In this document: piece after piece, positions 15,365-24,202 of the stretch | Layout of the letters: the number at the start of each line of letters is the position of its first letter | How positions within the stretch are numbered: the stretch's first letter is position 1 | Assembly: GCF_003112515.1 (NCBI RefSeq) | Contig: NZ_BEVZ01000006.1 | Span: 124,001-188,000 of the forward strand | Reading direction: 5' to 3' | DNA length: 64,000 nt | Source: Streptomyces fragilis | GTDB lineage: Bacteria; Actinomycetota; Actinomycetes; Streptomycetales; Streptomycetaceae | Notes under the pieces: model-generated | What the model was told of the DNA's origin: nothing | The model's input: the letters and a program-made list of their open reading frames with translations, nothing else | Databases searched by the model: none | Position numbers and translations under genes: made by a program

Positions 15365-17740
15365 GTGACGATCGACCCAGCCCGCTCCGCCGAGACAGGT
15401 GCCATCCCCGACGTGGTGGCGCCCGAGGCTGTGCTGGAGCGGGCCAAGGGCGTGATCATGGCGCTGACCGGCAGCACGGCCGACGCGGCCCACGCGGAAC
15501 TGCTCCGCCGGGCCCGTGGCGCCGGACGCACGCTCCTGGACGAGTGCTGGATCACCTTGAGCGGCGCCTCCTCGGGGGGTGTGGAACTCGCGGGCGACGC
15601 GGCCTCGCGCCGGACCGTGGCCGTGCCCGCGCCGGCCTCCCCCTCGGGCCGTGGCTCCTCCCCCGCCGCCTGGGGCTCCGCGCCCGCGCCGGCCGAGGAC
15701 GCGAACGCCTCCGTGCTGCGCCGGGTGGGCAGGGCCCTGGTGCGCGTCGACGGACCCGCGGAACTGGCCGCGGGCCTGCGCGAACACCTGGCCGAGAGCG
15801 TCGGTCCGGACGCCGTGGTCGTCTTCTCCGCCCGGCCCGACGGCGGTCTCGAACTCACCGGCGACGCCGGCCTCGACGAGGACCTCGCGGCGCTCTGGCG
15901 CGGGTCTCCGCCCGCCCCCGGATCTCCCGTGGCCGAGGTCTTCGAGACCCGTGAGCCCCATTGGCTGGAAACCGCCGACGGCGGCCCGGGGGCGTCCGAG
16001 GCTCCGTGGGCCGCCGGGCCGTGGGGCTCGGGCGCCTGGCTGCCGGTCGGGACGGGTACCCGTCCGGCCGCCGTCCTCGGTGTGCTGCGGCGCGGCCACG
16101 AGCCGCTCCCCCCGCGGACGCGCGAGCTGCTGCGCTCGGTCGCCCGGCTCTGCTCGGGCAGGCTCGGGGCGTTCGACACCCGGCCGCAGCCCTTCGCGGA
16201 GATCTCGCTGCCGACGGTGCAGGCGGTGCTCGCCGCGCTCCCCGAGGCGGCGCTCGCCCTGGTCCCGCTGCGGTCGGCCTCGGGACAGGTCGAGGACTAC
16301 CGCATCGAGGCGGCGAGCCCTGCCGTGGTCGGGCTGACCGGTCTGACCGGCGAGGCGCTGACGGGGGTGCGGCTGCTCGAGTCGTTCCCGGCCCTCGCCG
16401 ACGAGCACATCTGGCAGGGCCTGCTGAACACCCTGGCCACCGGCGAGCCCTACGAGGGCGAGCCGATGGCCTACCCCTCGGCGAACAGCGACGCCGGGGA
16501 GCTGCCCACCTTCTCGGTGCGGGCCCGGCGGCTGGGCGACGGCCTGATGCTCACGTGGTCCCGCTACGAGATCGCCGAGCGCCAGGAGCAGCGCCTGTCC
16601 GACGTGCAGCGCCTGGGCAATCTCGGCTGGACCAACTGGAACCTGCTGACCGAGGAGGTCAACTGGTCCCCGCAGGTCTTCCGGATCTTCGACCGCTCGC
16701 CCGCCGACGGCGCCGTCCCGTACCACGACCTGCCCGACCAGGTGCTGGCCGAGGACCGGCCGGCGCTCACCCGCGCGGTGCGCTCCCTCGCCTCCGACGG
16801 CCGCGCCTTCGACGTGCCCTTCCGGATCCGCACCGCGCACGGCGTGCGTCACCTCAGGGCGGTCGCCGAGGCGGTGACGGACACCCACGGCACGCCCGTG
16901 GAGGCCCACGGGTTCGTCCAGGACCTCACCGCCCAGCGCAGTGCCGAGCTGGCGCTGGTGGAGAGCGAGCGGATGATGCTCACCCAGCACGGCATGCTGC
17001 GTGCCGAGCGCAGTCTGGCCAGCCGGCTGCAGCAGGCGCTGCTGCCGCTGCCGCACGAGCCGGTGCGCCCCGGGGGGCTGCGGGTGGACGTCGCCTACCT
17101 GCCCGCCCAGTCCGGCATACAGGTGGGCGGTGACTGGTTCAGCGCGATCGAACTGCCCGACGGGGACGCCCTGTGCGTGGTGGGCGACGTGGCCGGGCAC
17201 GGGATCGACGCGGTCGCCACCATGGCGCAGCTGCGGTTCACCGCCAAGGGCATGGTGATCACCGGCTCCTCGCTGACCGGCGCGCTGACCCGGCTGAACG
17301 CCCTGCTGCTGCACACCGGCGAGCCGCGCGCGACGGCCACCATGGTGCTGGCCCGCTACAACCCGGGCGAACGCAAGCTGGTGTGGGCGCAGGCGGGCCA
17401 TCCGCCGCCGTTGCTGCTGCGCGACGGCGAGGCCCGGTTCCTGAAGCGTCCGGTCGGCATGCTGCTGGGCGCGGTGGAGAACCCGCCGTTCCAGGAGGCG
17501 GAGACGGTGCTGGAGCCGGGCGACCGGATCCTGCTGTACACGGACGGCCTGATCGAGCGGCCCTCGGAGGGCATCGACGCGGGTCTGCAGCGGCTGGCCG
17601 CCGCGGCCGCCGGCCACGACGAGCAGCCGGGTTCCGCCTCGCTGGGGCCCCTGCTGGCCGAGATGCTCGAGGGCGAGCGCCGCGACGACGTCTGCGTGCT
17701 GGACATCCGGGTCATGCCCGAGAAGGACCTGGAGCACTGA
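15365..17740 (+). CDS. ANTAR-GAF-PAS-PP2C (SpoIIE-type) phosphatase
   Basis: 791 residues. An ANTAR-like RNA-binding module at about 15-60 (PEAVLERAKGVIMALTG) precedes a GAF-like region (105-250), PAS domains (about 260-385 and 395-520) and a C-terminal PP2C/SpoIIE phosphatase (about 560-785) with GGDWFSAIELPDG, GDVAGHGIDAVATMAQLR, QAGHPPPLLL, YTDGLIE and the final DDVCVLDIR. Such proteins dephosphorylate anti-sigma antagonists. GTG at 15365 is preferred: CATGCT lies 6 bases before it, as in leaderless transcripts, and the extension to an earlier GTG at 15317 looks non-coding. An ANTAR at the N-terminus of a phosphatase is uncommon. Confidence 0.88.
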   Translation: MTIDPARSAETGAIPDVVAPEAVLERAKGVIMALTGSTADAAHAELLRRARGAGRTLLDECWITLSGASSGGVELAGDAASRRTVAVPAPASPSGRGSSPAAWGSAPAPAEDANASVLRRVGRALVRVDGPAELAAGLREHLAESVGPDAVVVFSARPDGGLELTGDAGLDEDLAALWRGSPPAPGSPVAEVFETREPHWLETADGGPGASEAPWAAGPWGSGAWLPVGTGTRPAAVLGVLRRGHEPLPPRTRELLRSVARLCSGRLGAFDTRPQPFAEISLPTVQAVLAALPEAALALVPLRSASGQVEDYRIEAASPAVVGLTGLTGEALTGVRLLESFPALADEHIWQGLLNTLATGEPYEGEPMAYPSANSDAGELPTFSVRARRLGDGLMLTWSRYEIAERQEQRLSDVQRLGNLGWTNWNLLTEEVNWSPQVFRIFDRSPADGAVPYHDLPDQVLAEDRPALTRAVRSLASDGRAFDVPFRIRTAHGVRHLRAVAEAVTDTHGTPVEAHGFVQDLTAQRSAELALVESERMMLTQHGMLRAERSLASRLQQALLPLPHEPVRPGGLRVDVAYLPAQSGIQVGGDWFSAIELPDGDALCVVGDVAGHGIDAVATMAQLRFTAKGMVITGSSLTGALTRLNALLLHTGEPRATATMVLARYNPGERKLVWAQAGHPPPLLLRDGEARFLKRPVGMLLGAVENPPFQEAETVLEPGDRILLYTDGLIERPSEGIDAGLQRLAAAAAGHDEQPGSASLGPLLAEMLEGERRDDVCVLDIRVMPEKDLEH

Positions 17741-17814
17741 TCCCGCCCGAGCGGGCCGCGTGGCGCGCCGCCCGGCCCCTCGGGCAGGCGGGCCGCACCC
17801 TCGGGCGGGCGGTC

Positions 17815-17829
17815 CGGCCCCTCGGGCCG
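17815..17829. terminator. Hairpin in the convergent gap 17741-17848
   Basis: CGGCCC and GGGCCG pair around CTC. The gap also contains three copies of a CCCTCGGGC-like sequence. It separates the phosphatase gene from the convergent flavin reductase-like gene. Confidence 0.4.
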
Positions 17830-17848
17830 CCGGGCGCCCCGGGGTGGC

Positions 17849-18343
17849 TCAGGCGGGGTGCCCGGGCTCGATGTCCAGGGCGTCCTCCAGCCTGAGCAGG
17901 CGCCCCCGGACCCCCGGACGCTCCCCGCTCCGCTCGGGTGCGAGGACGTGCGCGACGTGGTCGCCGGTGTCCAGCCGCTGTTCGACGACGCCGACCGTCC
18001 AGGCGGCCGCTCCGGCGAGGACGACGCTGCCGCCCGGCCCTTCGTGCCAGTCGACCGCGGCGAACTTGTCGGTGCGGTCGCCGGTCTCTCCGCCGAACAG
18101 GGCCGCCAGCTCGTGCTGCTCGGGGGTGAGCAGGTGGACGACGAGCCGTTCGGCGCGCCGGGCCACCCGGCTGGTGTGGTTCGCCTTGGAGATCCAGACG
18201 GTGAGCCGGGGCGGGTCGATCGAGCACTGTGCCCAGAACCCGACGAGGCACCCGGCCCGCTCGCCGTCGGCGACGGCGGTGACCACGCACATGTCGGGGT
18301 TGAGCCGTTTCATGAACGCCTCGGTGGATCGCATGCGAGCCAT
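17849..18343 (-). CDS. Flavin reductase-like FMN-binding protein
   Basis: 164 residues, the length of a flavin reductase domain (split beta-barrel). Typical pattern: NPDMCVVTAVADGERAGCLVG, the substrate/FMN region QCSIDPPRLTVWISKANHTS, and LVVHLLTPEQHELAALFGGETGDRTDKF. Members reduce FMN or bind it as a cofactor, often serving monooxygenases. No partner oxygenase is adjacent; the next gene upstream is an ATP-grasp ligase 70 bp away in the same direction. ATG at 18343 was chosen; ATG at 18334 is possible. Confidence 0.8.
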   Translation of the reverse strand: MARMRSTEAFMKRLNPDMCVVTAVADGERAGCLVGFWAQCSIDPPRLTVWISKANHTSRVARRAERLVVHLLTPEQHELAALFGGETGDRTDKFAAVDWHEGPGGSVVLAGAAAWTVGVVEQRLDTGDHVAHVLAPERSGERPGVRGRLLRLEDALDIEPGHPA

Positions 18344-18413
18344 GCTGCCCCGGAAGCGCGCGGGCACTCCCCCGCCACTCCGCTCCCCGTCCCCGGCCTT
18401 CGCCCCGTTCGGC

Positions 18414-19244
18414 TCAGGGGCGGTCCAGCAGCCGGTGCAGGGCCTTGCCGAGGGCGTCGACGAAGGCGTCGCGGCGTTCGGCGGGCAGCGCGTCCAGGGA
18501 CAGGTACGGGTTGAGGTCCTCGAGTTCGACCAGCAGCAGCCCTCCGTCCGGGGCGCGGCAGGCGTCGACGCGCTGGATGCCGTGGGAGAGGGTGTTCCAC
18601 GCGACGAAGAGGCGGGCGAACTCCAGGTCCTGCGCGGTGGGCTCGTAGGGGACGAGCTCCCAGCGGCGGGCGGGGTCCGGCGCGTACAGGGCGTACTGGA
18701 AGTCGTGGTCGACGAAGTAGAAGGAGACCTCGTAGGCGAAGTCGATCCGGGGCTGCACCAGGACGTCCCCGTACTCGAGCCCGGCCAGGGCCTCGGCGGG
18801 CAGGACGCGCAGGCCGACGGAGTCGGCGCCGAGCTTCGGCTTGACGACGTAGGCGTCGGCCTCCGGCAGGCGGCCGAGGTCCTCCGGCCGGTCGACGGTG
18901 GGGATGACCGGACGGCCCTCGGCGGTCAGGTCGAGCAGGTACTGCTTGCCGGCCATGTCGCCCTTGCCGGTGAGCTCGTTGTAGACCCGGGTTCCGGCGG
19001 CCAGCGCCCGGTCGCGGAAGTCGCGGTGGGCGTCGAGGTGACCGAGGACGGGCCCGCTGTTGCGGACCAGCACGGCGTCGAAGGAGTCCATCAGCGCGGC
19101 GGCCCGGCGGGGGTGGCACAGGGCGACGTCGAAGTCCTTGCCGAGGCGGTCGGAGAGGTGGATGTCCTCGTCGCAGTACCGGCGTCCCGCGGCCGGGTAG
19201 GCGAGGTCGGTGACGTGCAGCAGGCGGGGACGGGCGGGCGGCAT
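18414..19244 (-). CDS. ATP-grasp ligase-like protein
   Basis: 276 residues resembling glutathione synthetase/RimK-type ATP-grasp enzymes. The N-terminal Rossmann-like part contains FDAVLVRNSGPVLGHLDAHR; the ATP-binding part has VYNELTGKGDMAGKQYLLDL, YVVKPKLGADSVGLRVL, DVLVQPRIDFAYEVSFYFVD and the Mg-binding LLLVELEDLNPYLSLD. It would join a carboxylate to an amine or thiol using ATP. Strong GAGGAGG ribosome site before ATG at 19244. No biosynthetic partner gene is adjacent, so substrate is unknown. Confidence 0.8.
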   Translation of the reverse strand: MPPARPRLLHVTDLAYPAAGRRYCDEDIHLSDRLGKDFDVALCHPRRAAALMDSFDAVLVRNSGPVLGHLDAHRDFRDRALAAGTRVYNELTGKGDMAGKQYLLDLTAEGRPVIPTVDRPEDLGRLPEADAYVVKPKLGADSVGLRVLPAEALAGLEYGDVLVQPRIDFAYEVSFYFVDHDFQYALYAPDPARRWELVPYEPTAQDLEFARLFVAWNTLSHGIQRVDACRAPDGGLLLVELEDLNPYLSLDALPAERRDAFVDALGKALHRLLDRP

Positions 19245-19352
19245 GGGCTCCTCCTCGAGGGCGTCGACGCAGGTCAACCTAGCTTGTGCACTGCGTTCCC
19301 TCCAGGAGGGGACCGAGTGCCGCCCCGCCCGGTCGGTGCTACGTTTCGCGGC

Positions 19353-20051
19353 ATGAGTTTCCCGTCGAAGCCGCCGATGCGTGACGCGCTGGTCGAGGCC
19401 GCCTTCCGGCTCTTCCTGGAGCGGGGGTACGAGCAGACGACGGTGGAGGACATCGTCACGCTGGCCGGGGTCGGCCGCCGTTCGTTCTTCCGGTACTTCC
19501 CCTCCAAGGAGGGGGTGGTCTTCCCCGACCACGAGCGCCGGCTGGCCGAGGTGACGGAGTTCCTGTCCGGCAGCGGCCGGGGCGAGGACCCGGTGGCGCG
19601 GGTGTGCGAGGCGGTCCGGCTGGTGCTGCGCCTCTACACCGACAACCCGACCTTCTCGGTGCAGCGTTACCGGCTCACCAAGACCGTCCCGGGCCTGCGC
19701 GCCTACGAGCTGTCCGTGGTGTGGCGCTACGAGCGGACCTTCGCCGGGCACCTGCGGGAGCGGCTGGCGGACCGGCCCGACGGGGCGCTGCGGGCGGACG
19801 TGATAGCGGCGGCGGTGGTCGCGGCGCACAACAACGTGCTGCGGTCCTGGCTGCGTTCGGAGGGCGAGGGCGACGCGCAGGTCGCGGTGGAGCGGGCGCT
19901 GGCCTACGTGCGCGAGGCGTTCGGCGACGGCGGCGGGCCGGACCGCCAGGACGAGGACGTGGTCGTGGTGGTCTCACGGCGCCGCGCGCCGATGTGGCAG
20001 GTGGTGCGGGAGATCGAGTCGGCGCTGGGGCCCGGCGAGGAAGACCGATAA
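19353..20051 (+). CDS. TetR-family transcriptional regulator
   Basis: 232 residues. Helix-turn-helix at about 10-55 (MRDALVEAAFRLFLERGYEQ, then TTVEDIVTLAGVGRRSFFRY) and an all-helical ligand domain to about 195, then a tail containing EDVVVVVSRRRAPMW. ATG at 19353 has no ribosome site, but TACGTT (19340-19345) stands 7 bases before it, so a leaderless transcript is likely. The downstream DUF35 gene has a near-perfect operator over its promoter, which this protein probably binds. Confidence 0.85.
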   Translation: MSFPSKPPMRDALVEAAFRLFLERGYEQTTVEDIVTLAGVGRRSFFRYFPSKEGVVFPDHERRLAEVTEFLSGSGRGEDPVARVCEAVRLVLRLYTDNPTFSVQRYRLTKTVPGLRAYELSVVWRYERTFAGHLRERLADRPDGALRADVIAAAVVAAHNNVLRSWLRSEGEGDAQVAVERALAYVREAFGDGGGPDRQDEDVVVVVSRRRAPMWQVVREIESALGPGEEDR

Positions 20052-20060
20052 GACGGTACG

Positions 20061-20096
20061 CAGTGCCTTTACGTGTGGCACTGGGTGCCATACGCT
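20061..20096 (+). promoter_or_regulatory. Promoter overlapped by palindromic operator, upstream of DUF35 gene
   Basis: -35 TTTACG (20068-20073) and -10 TACGCT (20091-20096) are 17 bp apart. CAGTGCC (20061-20067) and GGCACTG (20077-20083) form a perfect 7-bp inverted repeat across the -35 box, and GGCAC-TGG-GTGCC (20077-20089) forms a second one in the spacer. A protein bound there would block RNA polymerase; the TetR regulator that ends 10 bp upstream is the obvious candidate. Confidence 0.75.
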
Positions 20097-20151
20097 GTGC
20101 TCGCGCGCGGGGGCGCCGCGCGCCGGGGACGCCCCGTCCGAGCGCAGGGAG

Positions 20152-20574
20152 ATGACAGTCGTGTTCCAGTCAGGATTCGCCTCTCACCCGGCCACCGGCT
20201 TCTCCGCGACGGGTGTGCTCGACCACGTCGCCCAGGAGACCGAGGCCCTCAGCTACCAGAGCTGCACCTGGTGCGGCACGGCGATGTACCACAAGCTGCT
20301 GTGCCCGGTCTGCGCGGGAAGCGAGCTGCGGACGGAACGCAGCGCGGGCGTGGGGACGGTGCTGCGCTCCACGGTGGTCCACCGGAACACGCCGTCGGCC
20401 CGCAACGTCTCGCTGATAGAGATGGCCGAGGGCTTCGTGGTGAGGGGCCGGGTGACCGGTCCGCCGGCCGGGGTGCACACGGGCGACCGCGTCCGGCTGG
20501 TGACGGCGAAGGACCCGGTGCGGGGCGAGCCGGTCTTCCAGCTGACGGACGACACGCACCGTTCCTGGCACTGA
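20152..20574 (+). CDS. DUF35 zinc-ribbon/OB-fold protein
   Basis: 140 residues. A rubredoxin-like zinc ribbon at about 38-56 (CTWCGTAMYHKLLCPVC) is followed by an OB-fold (about 60-135: GVGTVLRSTVVHRNTP, GFVVRGRVTGPPAGVHTGDRV). This family works beside thiolases, acyl-CoA ligases or CoA-dependent enzymes and may bind acyl-CoA. Here it stands alone with only a TetR regulator upstream, so its enzyme partner must be elsewhere. ATG at 20152 follows GCAGGGAG. Confidence 0.85.
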   Translation: MTVVFQSGFASHPATGFSATGVLDHVAQETEALSYQSCTWCGTAMYHKLLCPVCAGSELRTERSAGVGTVLRSTVVHRNTPSARNVSLIEMAEGFVVRGRVTGPPAGVHTGDRVRLVTAKDPVRGEPVFQLTDDTHRSWH

Positions 20575-20588
20575 GGGGACGCGGGGTC

Positions 20589-20602
20589 CTGCCCCGGGGC
20601 AG
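20589..20602. terminator. Palindrome after the DUF35 gene
   Basis: CTGCCCCGGGGCAG is a perfect 14-base palindrome 14 bp after the stop codon in a convergent gap. Confidence 0.4.
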
Positions 20603-20659
20603 CGGCCTTGTCGGGCCCGCGCCCCCGCCGGGCGGGGACACGGGGTACGGAGGAGGTCC

Positions 20660-20851
20660 TCAGGAGGCCCGGGCCGGACGGCGGCGGGACTTGGGCCGCG
20701 GGGTGGCAGCGGCCCACTCCCCCACCAGGCGCTGATACCTGCGGCGCTGCTCGTGGTCGAGCCGCCCGCCGGACTTCATCAACAGGTCCCGGATCTCCTC
20801 GTTCACCTCTGCCGCCGAACGCAGGCGGACGGTTTCAGGAGTGGTGGACAT
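20660..20851 (-). CDS. Small hypothetical protein
   Basis: 63 residues, mostly helical and charged, with a basic tail (PRPKSRRRPARAS). Core segment VRLRSAAEVNEEIRDLLMKS then GGRLDHEQRRRYQRLVGEW. I do not recognise a named domain. The ATG at 20851 is preferred over an ATG 12 bp upstream because TATGCT lies exactly 7 bases before it, suggesting a leaderless transcript. Convergent with the DUF35 gene. Confidence 0.65.
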   Translation of the reverse strand: MSTTPETVRLRSAAEVNEEIRDLLMKSGGRLDHEQRRRYQRLVGEWAAATPRPKSRRRPARAS

Positions 20852-20929
20852 GTTGTGAAGCATACGGCGGAAAGCAGGGGGACGATGTGAGCAATCCGGC
20901 GAAAACGCGCTTACCGGACGTGTTGCTGA

Positions 20930-21643
20930 TCACGTGCCGGGCTTGCGCCCCCACACGGACACCTCGTCGCCGTTGCGGAGCAACTCCCAGTACTTCCTGG
21001 CGTCCTTGGGCGTCATGTTGACGCAGCCGTGCGAGCCCGGCGGGGCCCAGACGCTCATCGCCACCGAGTGGAACGCCTGACCGCCGTCGAAGAACTGGCT
21101 GTACGGCATGGGCACGTTGTAGATGCTCGACACGTGGTCGATGTTGCGCCAGTAGACCTTCTTGAGGCCCGTGCGCGTCTCGTAGCCGTCGCGCCCGGTG
21201 CGCACCGGGACGGGTCCGTACACCAGCTTGCGTCCGTCCTGGATCCAGCTCAGCTGGCGGGTGAGGTCCACGCAGGCGATGCGGCCCTTGTCGACGGGGC
21301 AGCGCCCGTCCCTGTTCGGGTTGGTGCCCGCGGCCCGCTGCCGGTTCATGAGGTCCATCACCCGCCAGGTGAGCGGGCCCGCGTAGCCGGCGCTGGGCGT
21401 GATCAGGTGCTTCGTCTGGAAGGCGCGGATCGCCTCGCAGTCGGCGCGCGACTGCTTCCCGTCCACCGGCAGGCCGAGGAAGCCCTCGGCCTGCCTCTGG
21501 TAGGGGCCCGTGCCGGCGGTGCAGGCCGCGGCGACGGTCGCACCGCCCGCCGCTCCGGCCGGTGCGGCGCCCACGGCGAGTGCGAGCGGCGCCGCGAGCA
21601 CCGCGGCGAGCAGGGCGGCGCCCCGCCTGCGGATGTCCCCCAT
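20930..21643 (-). CDS. Secreted L,D-transpeptidase with peptidoglycan-binding domain
   Basis: 237 residues. Signal peptide 1 to about 31 (LLAAVLAAPLALAVGAAPAGA), peptidoglycan-binding-like helices at about 45-100 (LGLPVDGKQSRADCEAIRAF), then a YkuD domain (about 115-232). The catalytic motif is HSVAMSVWAPPGSHGCVNM, with Cys207 and His205. It would form 3-3 cross-links or attach proteins to peptidoglycan outside the membrane. ATG at 21643 is the start that gives a proper signal peptide; the open frame extends 48 codons further with a composition unlike a secretion signal. Confidence 0.9.
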   Translation of the reverse strand: MGDIRRRGAALLAAVLAAPLALAVGAAPAGAAGGATVAAACTAGTGPYQRQAEGFLGLPVDGKQSRADCEAIRAFQTKHLITPSAGYAGPLTWRVMDLMNRQRAAGTNPNRDGRCPVDKGRIACVDLTRQLSWIQDGRKLVYGPVPVRTGRDGYETRTGLKKVYWRNIDHVSSIYNVPMPYSQFFDGGQAFHSVAMSVWAPPGSHGCVNMTPKDARKYWELLRNGDEVSVWGRKPGT

Positions 21644-21850
21644 GCCCCAGCGCCTTCCTCTGGTCCGTGTCGTGCTGGTCGTGCCGACGGCGGTCCGCGC
21701 CCCGGGAGCGGTCGCGGGTCGGGCACGTCGGCGAGGAAATGATGACATCACACATCTTGGGCGCCGTGAACCGGGCGGCACCGGCACGCCGCGGAGGCGC
21801 TCCGGTTCACCGGCCCGGTCCAGCGGCGCGTCCGCCCGCCGCCGTGCTCC

Positions 21851-22480
21851 TCAGTGTCCTCGGGCGATCCATTCGTCCAGGTGAGGGGCTTCTTCGCCGA
21901 TGGTCGTGCTGTCTCCGTGGCCGGTGAGGACCTTGGTCTCCGGCGGGAGCGTGAGCAACCTCTCGCGAATGGATTCGACGATGTCCGGGAAGCTCGACCA
22001 GGACCTGCCCGTCGCGCCCGGCCCGCCCTGGAAGAGGGTGTCGCCGGTGAAGACCACGCCCAGGGCGACCGAACGCAGGCTGACCGCGCCCGGCGCGTGC
22101 CCGGGGGTGTGGATCACCTCGAGGTCGGTTCCGGCCACCTCGATCCGCAGGCCGTCCTCCAGCCAGGCGTCGGGCAGCCGCTCCGGGTGGGTCTGCTTCC
22201 ACAGGTGCAGGTCGTCGGGGTGCAGCCAGATCACGGCCCCGGTGCGTTCGGCGAGCTCGGGAGCGGCGTCGATGTGGTCGTTGTGGGCGTGGGTGCAGAC
22301 GATGCCGGTCAGCCGGCGGTCGCCCACGGCCTCCAGGATCGCCTCAGCGTCGTGCGCCGCGTCGATCACCACGGCCTCGTGGTCGTCGCCGACGATCCAG
22401 ACGTTGTTGTCCACGTCCCAGGTGCCGCCGTCCAGGCTGAACTGCCCGGAGGTGACGAGGCGTTCGATCCTGGCGGTCAC
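21851..22480 (-). CDS. MBL-fold hydrolase of the mycothiol formaldehyde pathway
   Basis: 209 residues with the metallo-beta-lactamase zinc motif THAHNDHIDAAPEL, HTPGHAPGAV, FTGDTLFQGGPG and the final VLTGHGDSTTIG. Genes of this type follow S-(hydroxymethyl)mycothiol dehydrogenase in actinobacteria and are thought to hydrolyse S-formylmycothiol to formate and mycothiol. GTG at 22480 overlaps the dehydrogenase stop as GTGA, so translation is coupled. Fold and metal site are clear; the substrate is inferred from the partner. Confidence 0.88.
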   Translation of the reverse strand: MTARIERLVTSGQFSLDGGTWDVDNNVWIVGDDHEAVVIDAAHDAEAILEAVGDRRLTGIVCTHAHNDHIDAAPELAERTGAVIWLHPDDLHLWKQTHPERLPDAWLEDGLRIEVAGTDLEVIHTPGHAPGAVSLRSVALGVVFTGDTLFQGGPGATGRSWSSFPDIVESIRERLLTLPPETKVLTGHGDSTTIGEEAPHLDEWIARGH

Positions 22481-23565
22481 GGGAGCACCACCACCGAACG
22501 CAGGACGTCGCCGTGGTGCATGCGCTCGAACGCGGCCTCGACGTCGGTCAGTTCGATCGTCTCGGTGACGAACTTCTCCAGCGGGAGACGGCCCTGGAGG
22601 TGCAGGTCGACCAGCATCGGGAAGTCGCGCGAGGGCAGGCAGTCGCCGTACCAGGAGGACTTGAGGGAGCCGCCGCGGCCGAACACGTCGAGCAGCGGGA
22701 GTTCGAGCTTCATCTCCGGCGTGGGCACGCCCACCAGGACCACGGTGCCGGCGAGGTCGCGGGCGTAGAAGGCCTGCCGGTAGGTCTCCGGCCGGCCGAC
22801 CGCCTCGATCACCACGTCGGCGCCGAAGCCGCCGGTGAGCTCGCGGATCGCCTCGACCGGGTCGCTCTCCTTGCTGTTGACGGTGTGGGTGGCGCCCATG
22901 GTGCGGGCGGTCTCCAGCTTCCGGTCGTCGATGTCCACGGCGATGATCCTCGCCGCTCCCGCCAGGTTCGCCCCGGCGATCGCCGCGTCGCCCACGCCGC
23001 CGCAGCCGATCACCGCGACGCTGTCGCCGCGGCCGACGCCGCCGGTGTTGATGGCCGCGCCGATGCCCGCCATGACGCCGCAGCCGAGCAGACCCGCCAC
23101 CGCGGGGGAGACCGACGGGTCGACCTTGGTGCACTGGCCGGCGGCGACCAGGGTCTTCTCGGCGAAGGCCCCGATGCCCAGCGCCGGGCTGAGCTCCGTC
23201 CCGTCGGCAAGGGTCATCCGCTGCCGGGCGTTGTGGGTGTCGAAGCAGTACCAGGGGCGGCCGCGCAGGCAGGCCCGGCACCGGCCGCACACGGCCCGCC
23301 AGTTGAGGACGACGAAGTCGCCGGGGGCCACCTCGGTCACGCCCTCGCCGACGGACTCCACGACGCCGGCCGCCTCGTGGCCCAGCAGGAAGGGGTAGTC
23401 GTCGCTGATGCCGCCCTGCTTGTAGTGCAGGTCGGTGTGGCAGACCCCGCAGGCCTGCACCTTCACCACGGCCTCGCCCGGCCCCGGGTCCGGAACCAGG
23501 ATCGTCTCGACCCGCACCGGCTCGTTCCTGCCTGGAGCGACTACGCCGCGTACTTCCTGCGCCAT
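22477..23565 (-). CDS. mscR: S-(hydroxymethyl)mycothiol dehydrogenase
   Basis: 362-residue zinc-dependent class III-type alcohol dehydrogenase. It oxidises the formaldehyde-mycothiol adduct with NAD and can also act on S-nitrosomycothiol. Catalytic zinc ligands lie in ACGVCHTDLHY and GHEAAGVVESVGEGV; the structural zinc cluster is visible as CGRCRACLRGRPWYC; the nucleotide fold is VIGCGGVGDAAIAGA. ATG at 23565 has AAAGG upstream. Operon with the MBL hydrolase, forming formaldehyde detoxification in a mycothiol-producing actinobacterium. Confidence 0.93.
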   Translation of the reverse strand: MAQEVRGVVAPGRNEPVRVETILVPDPGPGEAVVKVQACGVCHTDLHYKQGGISDDYPFLLGHEAAGVVESVGEGVTEVAPGDFVVLNWRAVCGRCRACLRGRPWYCFDTHNARQRMTLADGTELSPALGIGAFAEKTLVAAGQCTKVDPSVSPAVAGLLGCGVMAGIGAAINTGGVGRGDSVAVIGCGGVGDAAIAGANLAGAARIIAVDIDDRKLETARTMGATHTVNSKESDPVEAIRELTGGFGADVVIEAVGRPETYRQAFYARDLAGTVVLVGVPTPEMKLELPLLDVFGRGGSLKSSWYGDCLPSRDFPMLVDLHLQGRLPLEKFVTETIELTDVEAAFERMHHGDVLRSVVVLP

Positions 23566-24202
23566 GGAGTGACCTTTCGTCGGTGACGTGAACCGGGTCC
23601 GGCCACCCAACGGTACGTCACGGGAGGGTGTCCGGGGCACAGCCGGCGGAGCTGTCACGCAGGTCAGCGGGCCGGGCGCAGCCCCCCGGGGGGCGGCGGC
23701 CGGCGCGGGCGGAGGGGGCGGCGGCCGGCGCGGGCGGAGGGGACGGCGGCGGTGCTCGGCGGGCCCGCGCGGGCCGGGGTGCCACCGGACCCGGGGTACG
23801 CCGCAGCGTGACGGTCCGCGCACGTGGAGTGACCGTCCGCCGCGGCGAAACGTCCGTGCGGGAAATCTGCACACCGGCTGCCCGATCCGGGCACGGCCCG
23901 AGCCCTCGCGGACCGGCGGCGCCCCGCCGTGGTCCCGAATGCCCGCTTCCGGCCCGGGGGCGGGAGAAGGCCCTGCGGCCCTCCCGTGACCCATGTGTGG
24001 AAGTGATCGCCGTGCGGTGACGCCGCGTTCACGCTTCCCGCCGACCGGAGGCCGAATGCCCAGCTCACAGCGGTTCCTGGTTGGAAGGCGGCACGTCGCC
24101 CGTGCTTTGATCCCACCGCGCCGCACGGTTGGCCGGCCCGTCACGGGCCCGGCGAGCGGCGGCGCGTCCCCCATAAGTAGGTCCTTACGAAGGGAAGTTC
24201 TC
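23566..24202. other. 637-bp intergenic region before the precursor peptide gene
   Basis: No gene is supported here. It holds a 14-base palindrome GCCCCCCGGGGGGC (23681-23694), a 25-bp tandem duplication, an inverted repeat GACGGTC/GACCGTC (23810-23837), and a lower-GC stretch from about 24060 to 24200 that should contain the promoter of the precursor gene. No convincing -35/-10 pair stands out. A GAAGGGAAG ribosome site at 24189-24197 serves the ATG at 24203. Confidence 0.6.
23691..23739. repeat. 25-bp tandem duplication
   Basis: GGGCGGCGGCCGGCGCGGGC with the following GGAG occurs at 23691-23714 and again at 23716-23739, a perfect copy at a 25-bp period, followed by a degenerate third start. 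Confidence 0.8.
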
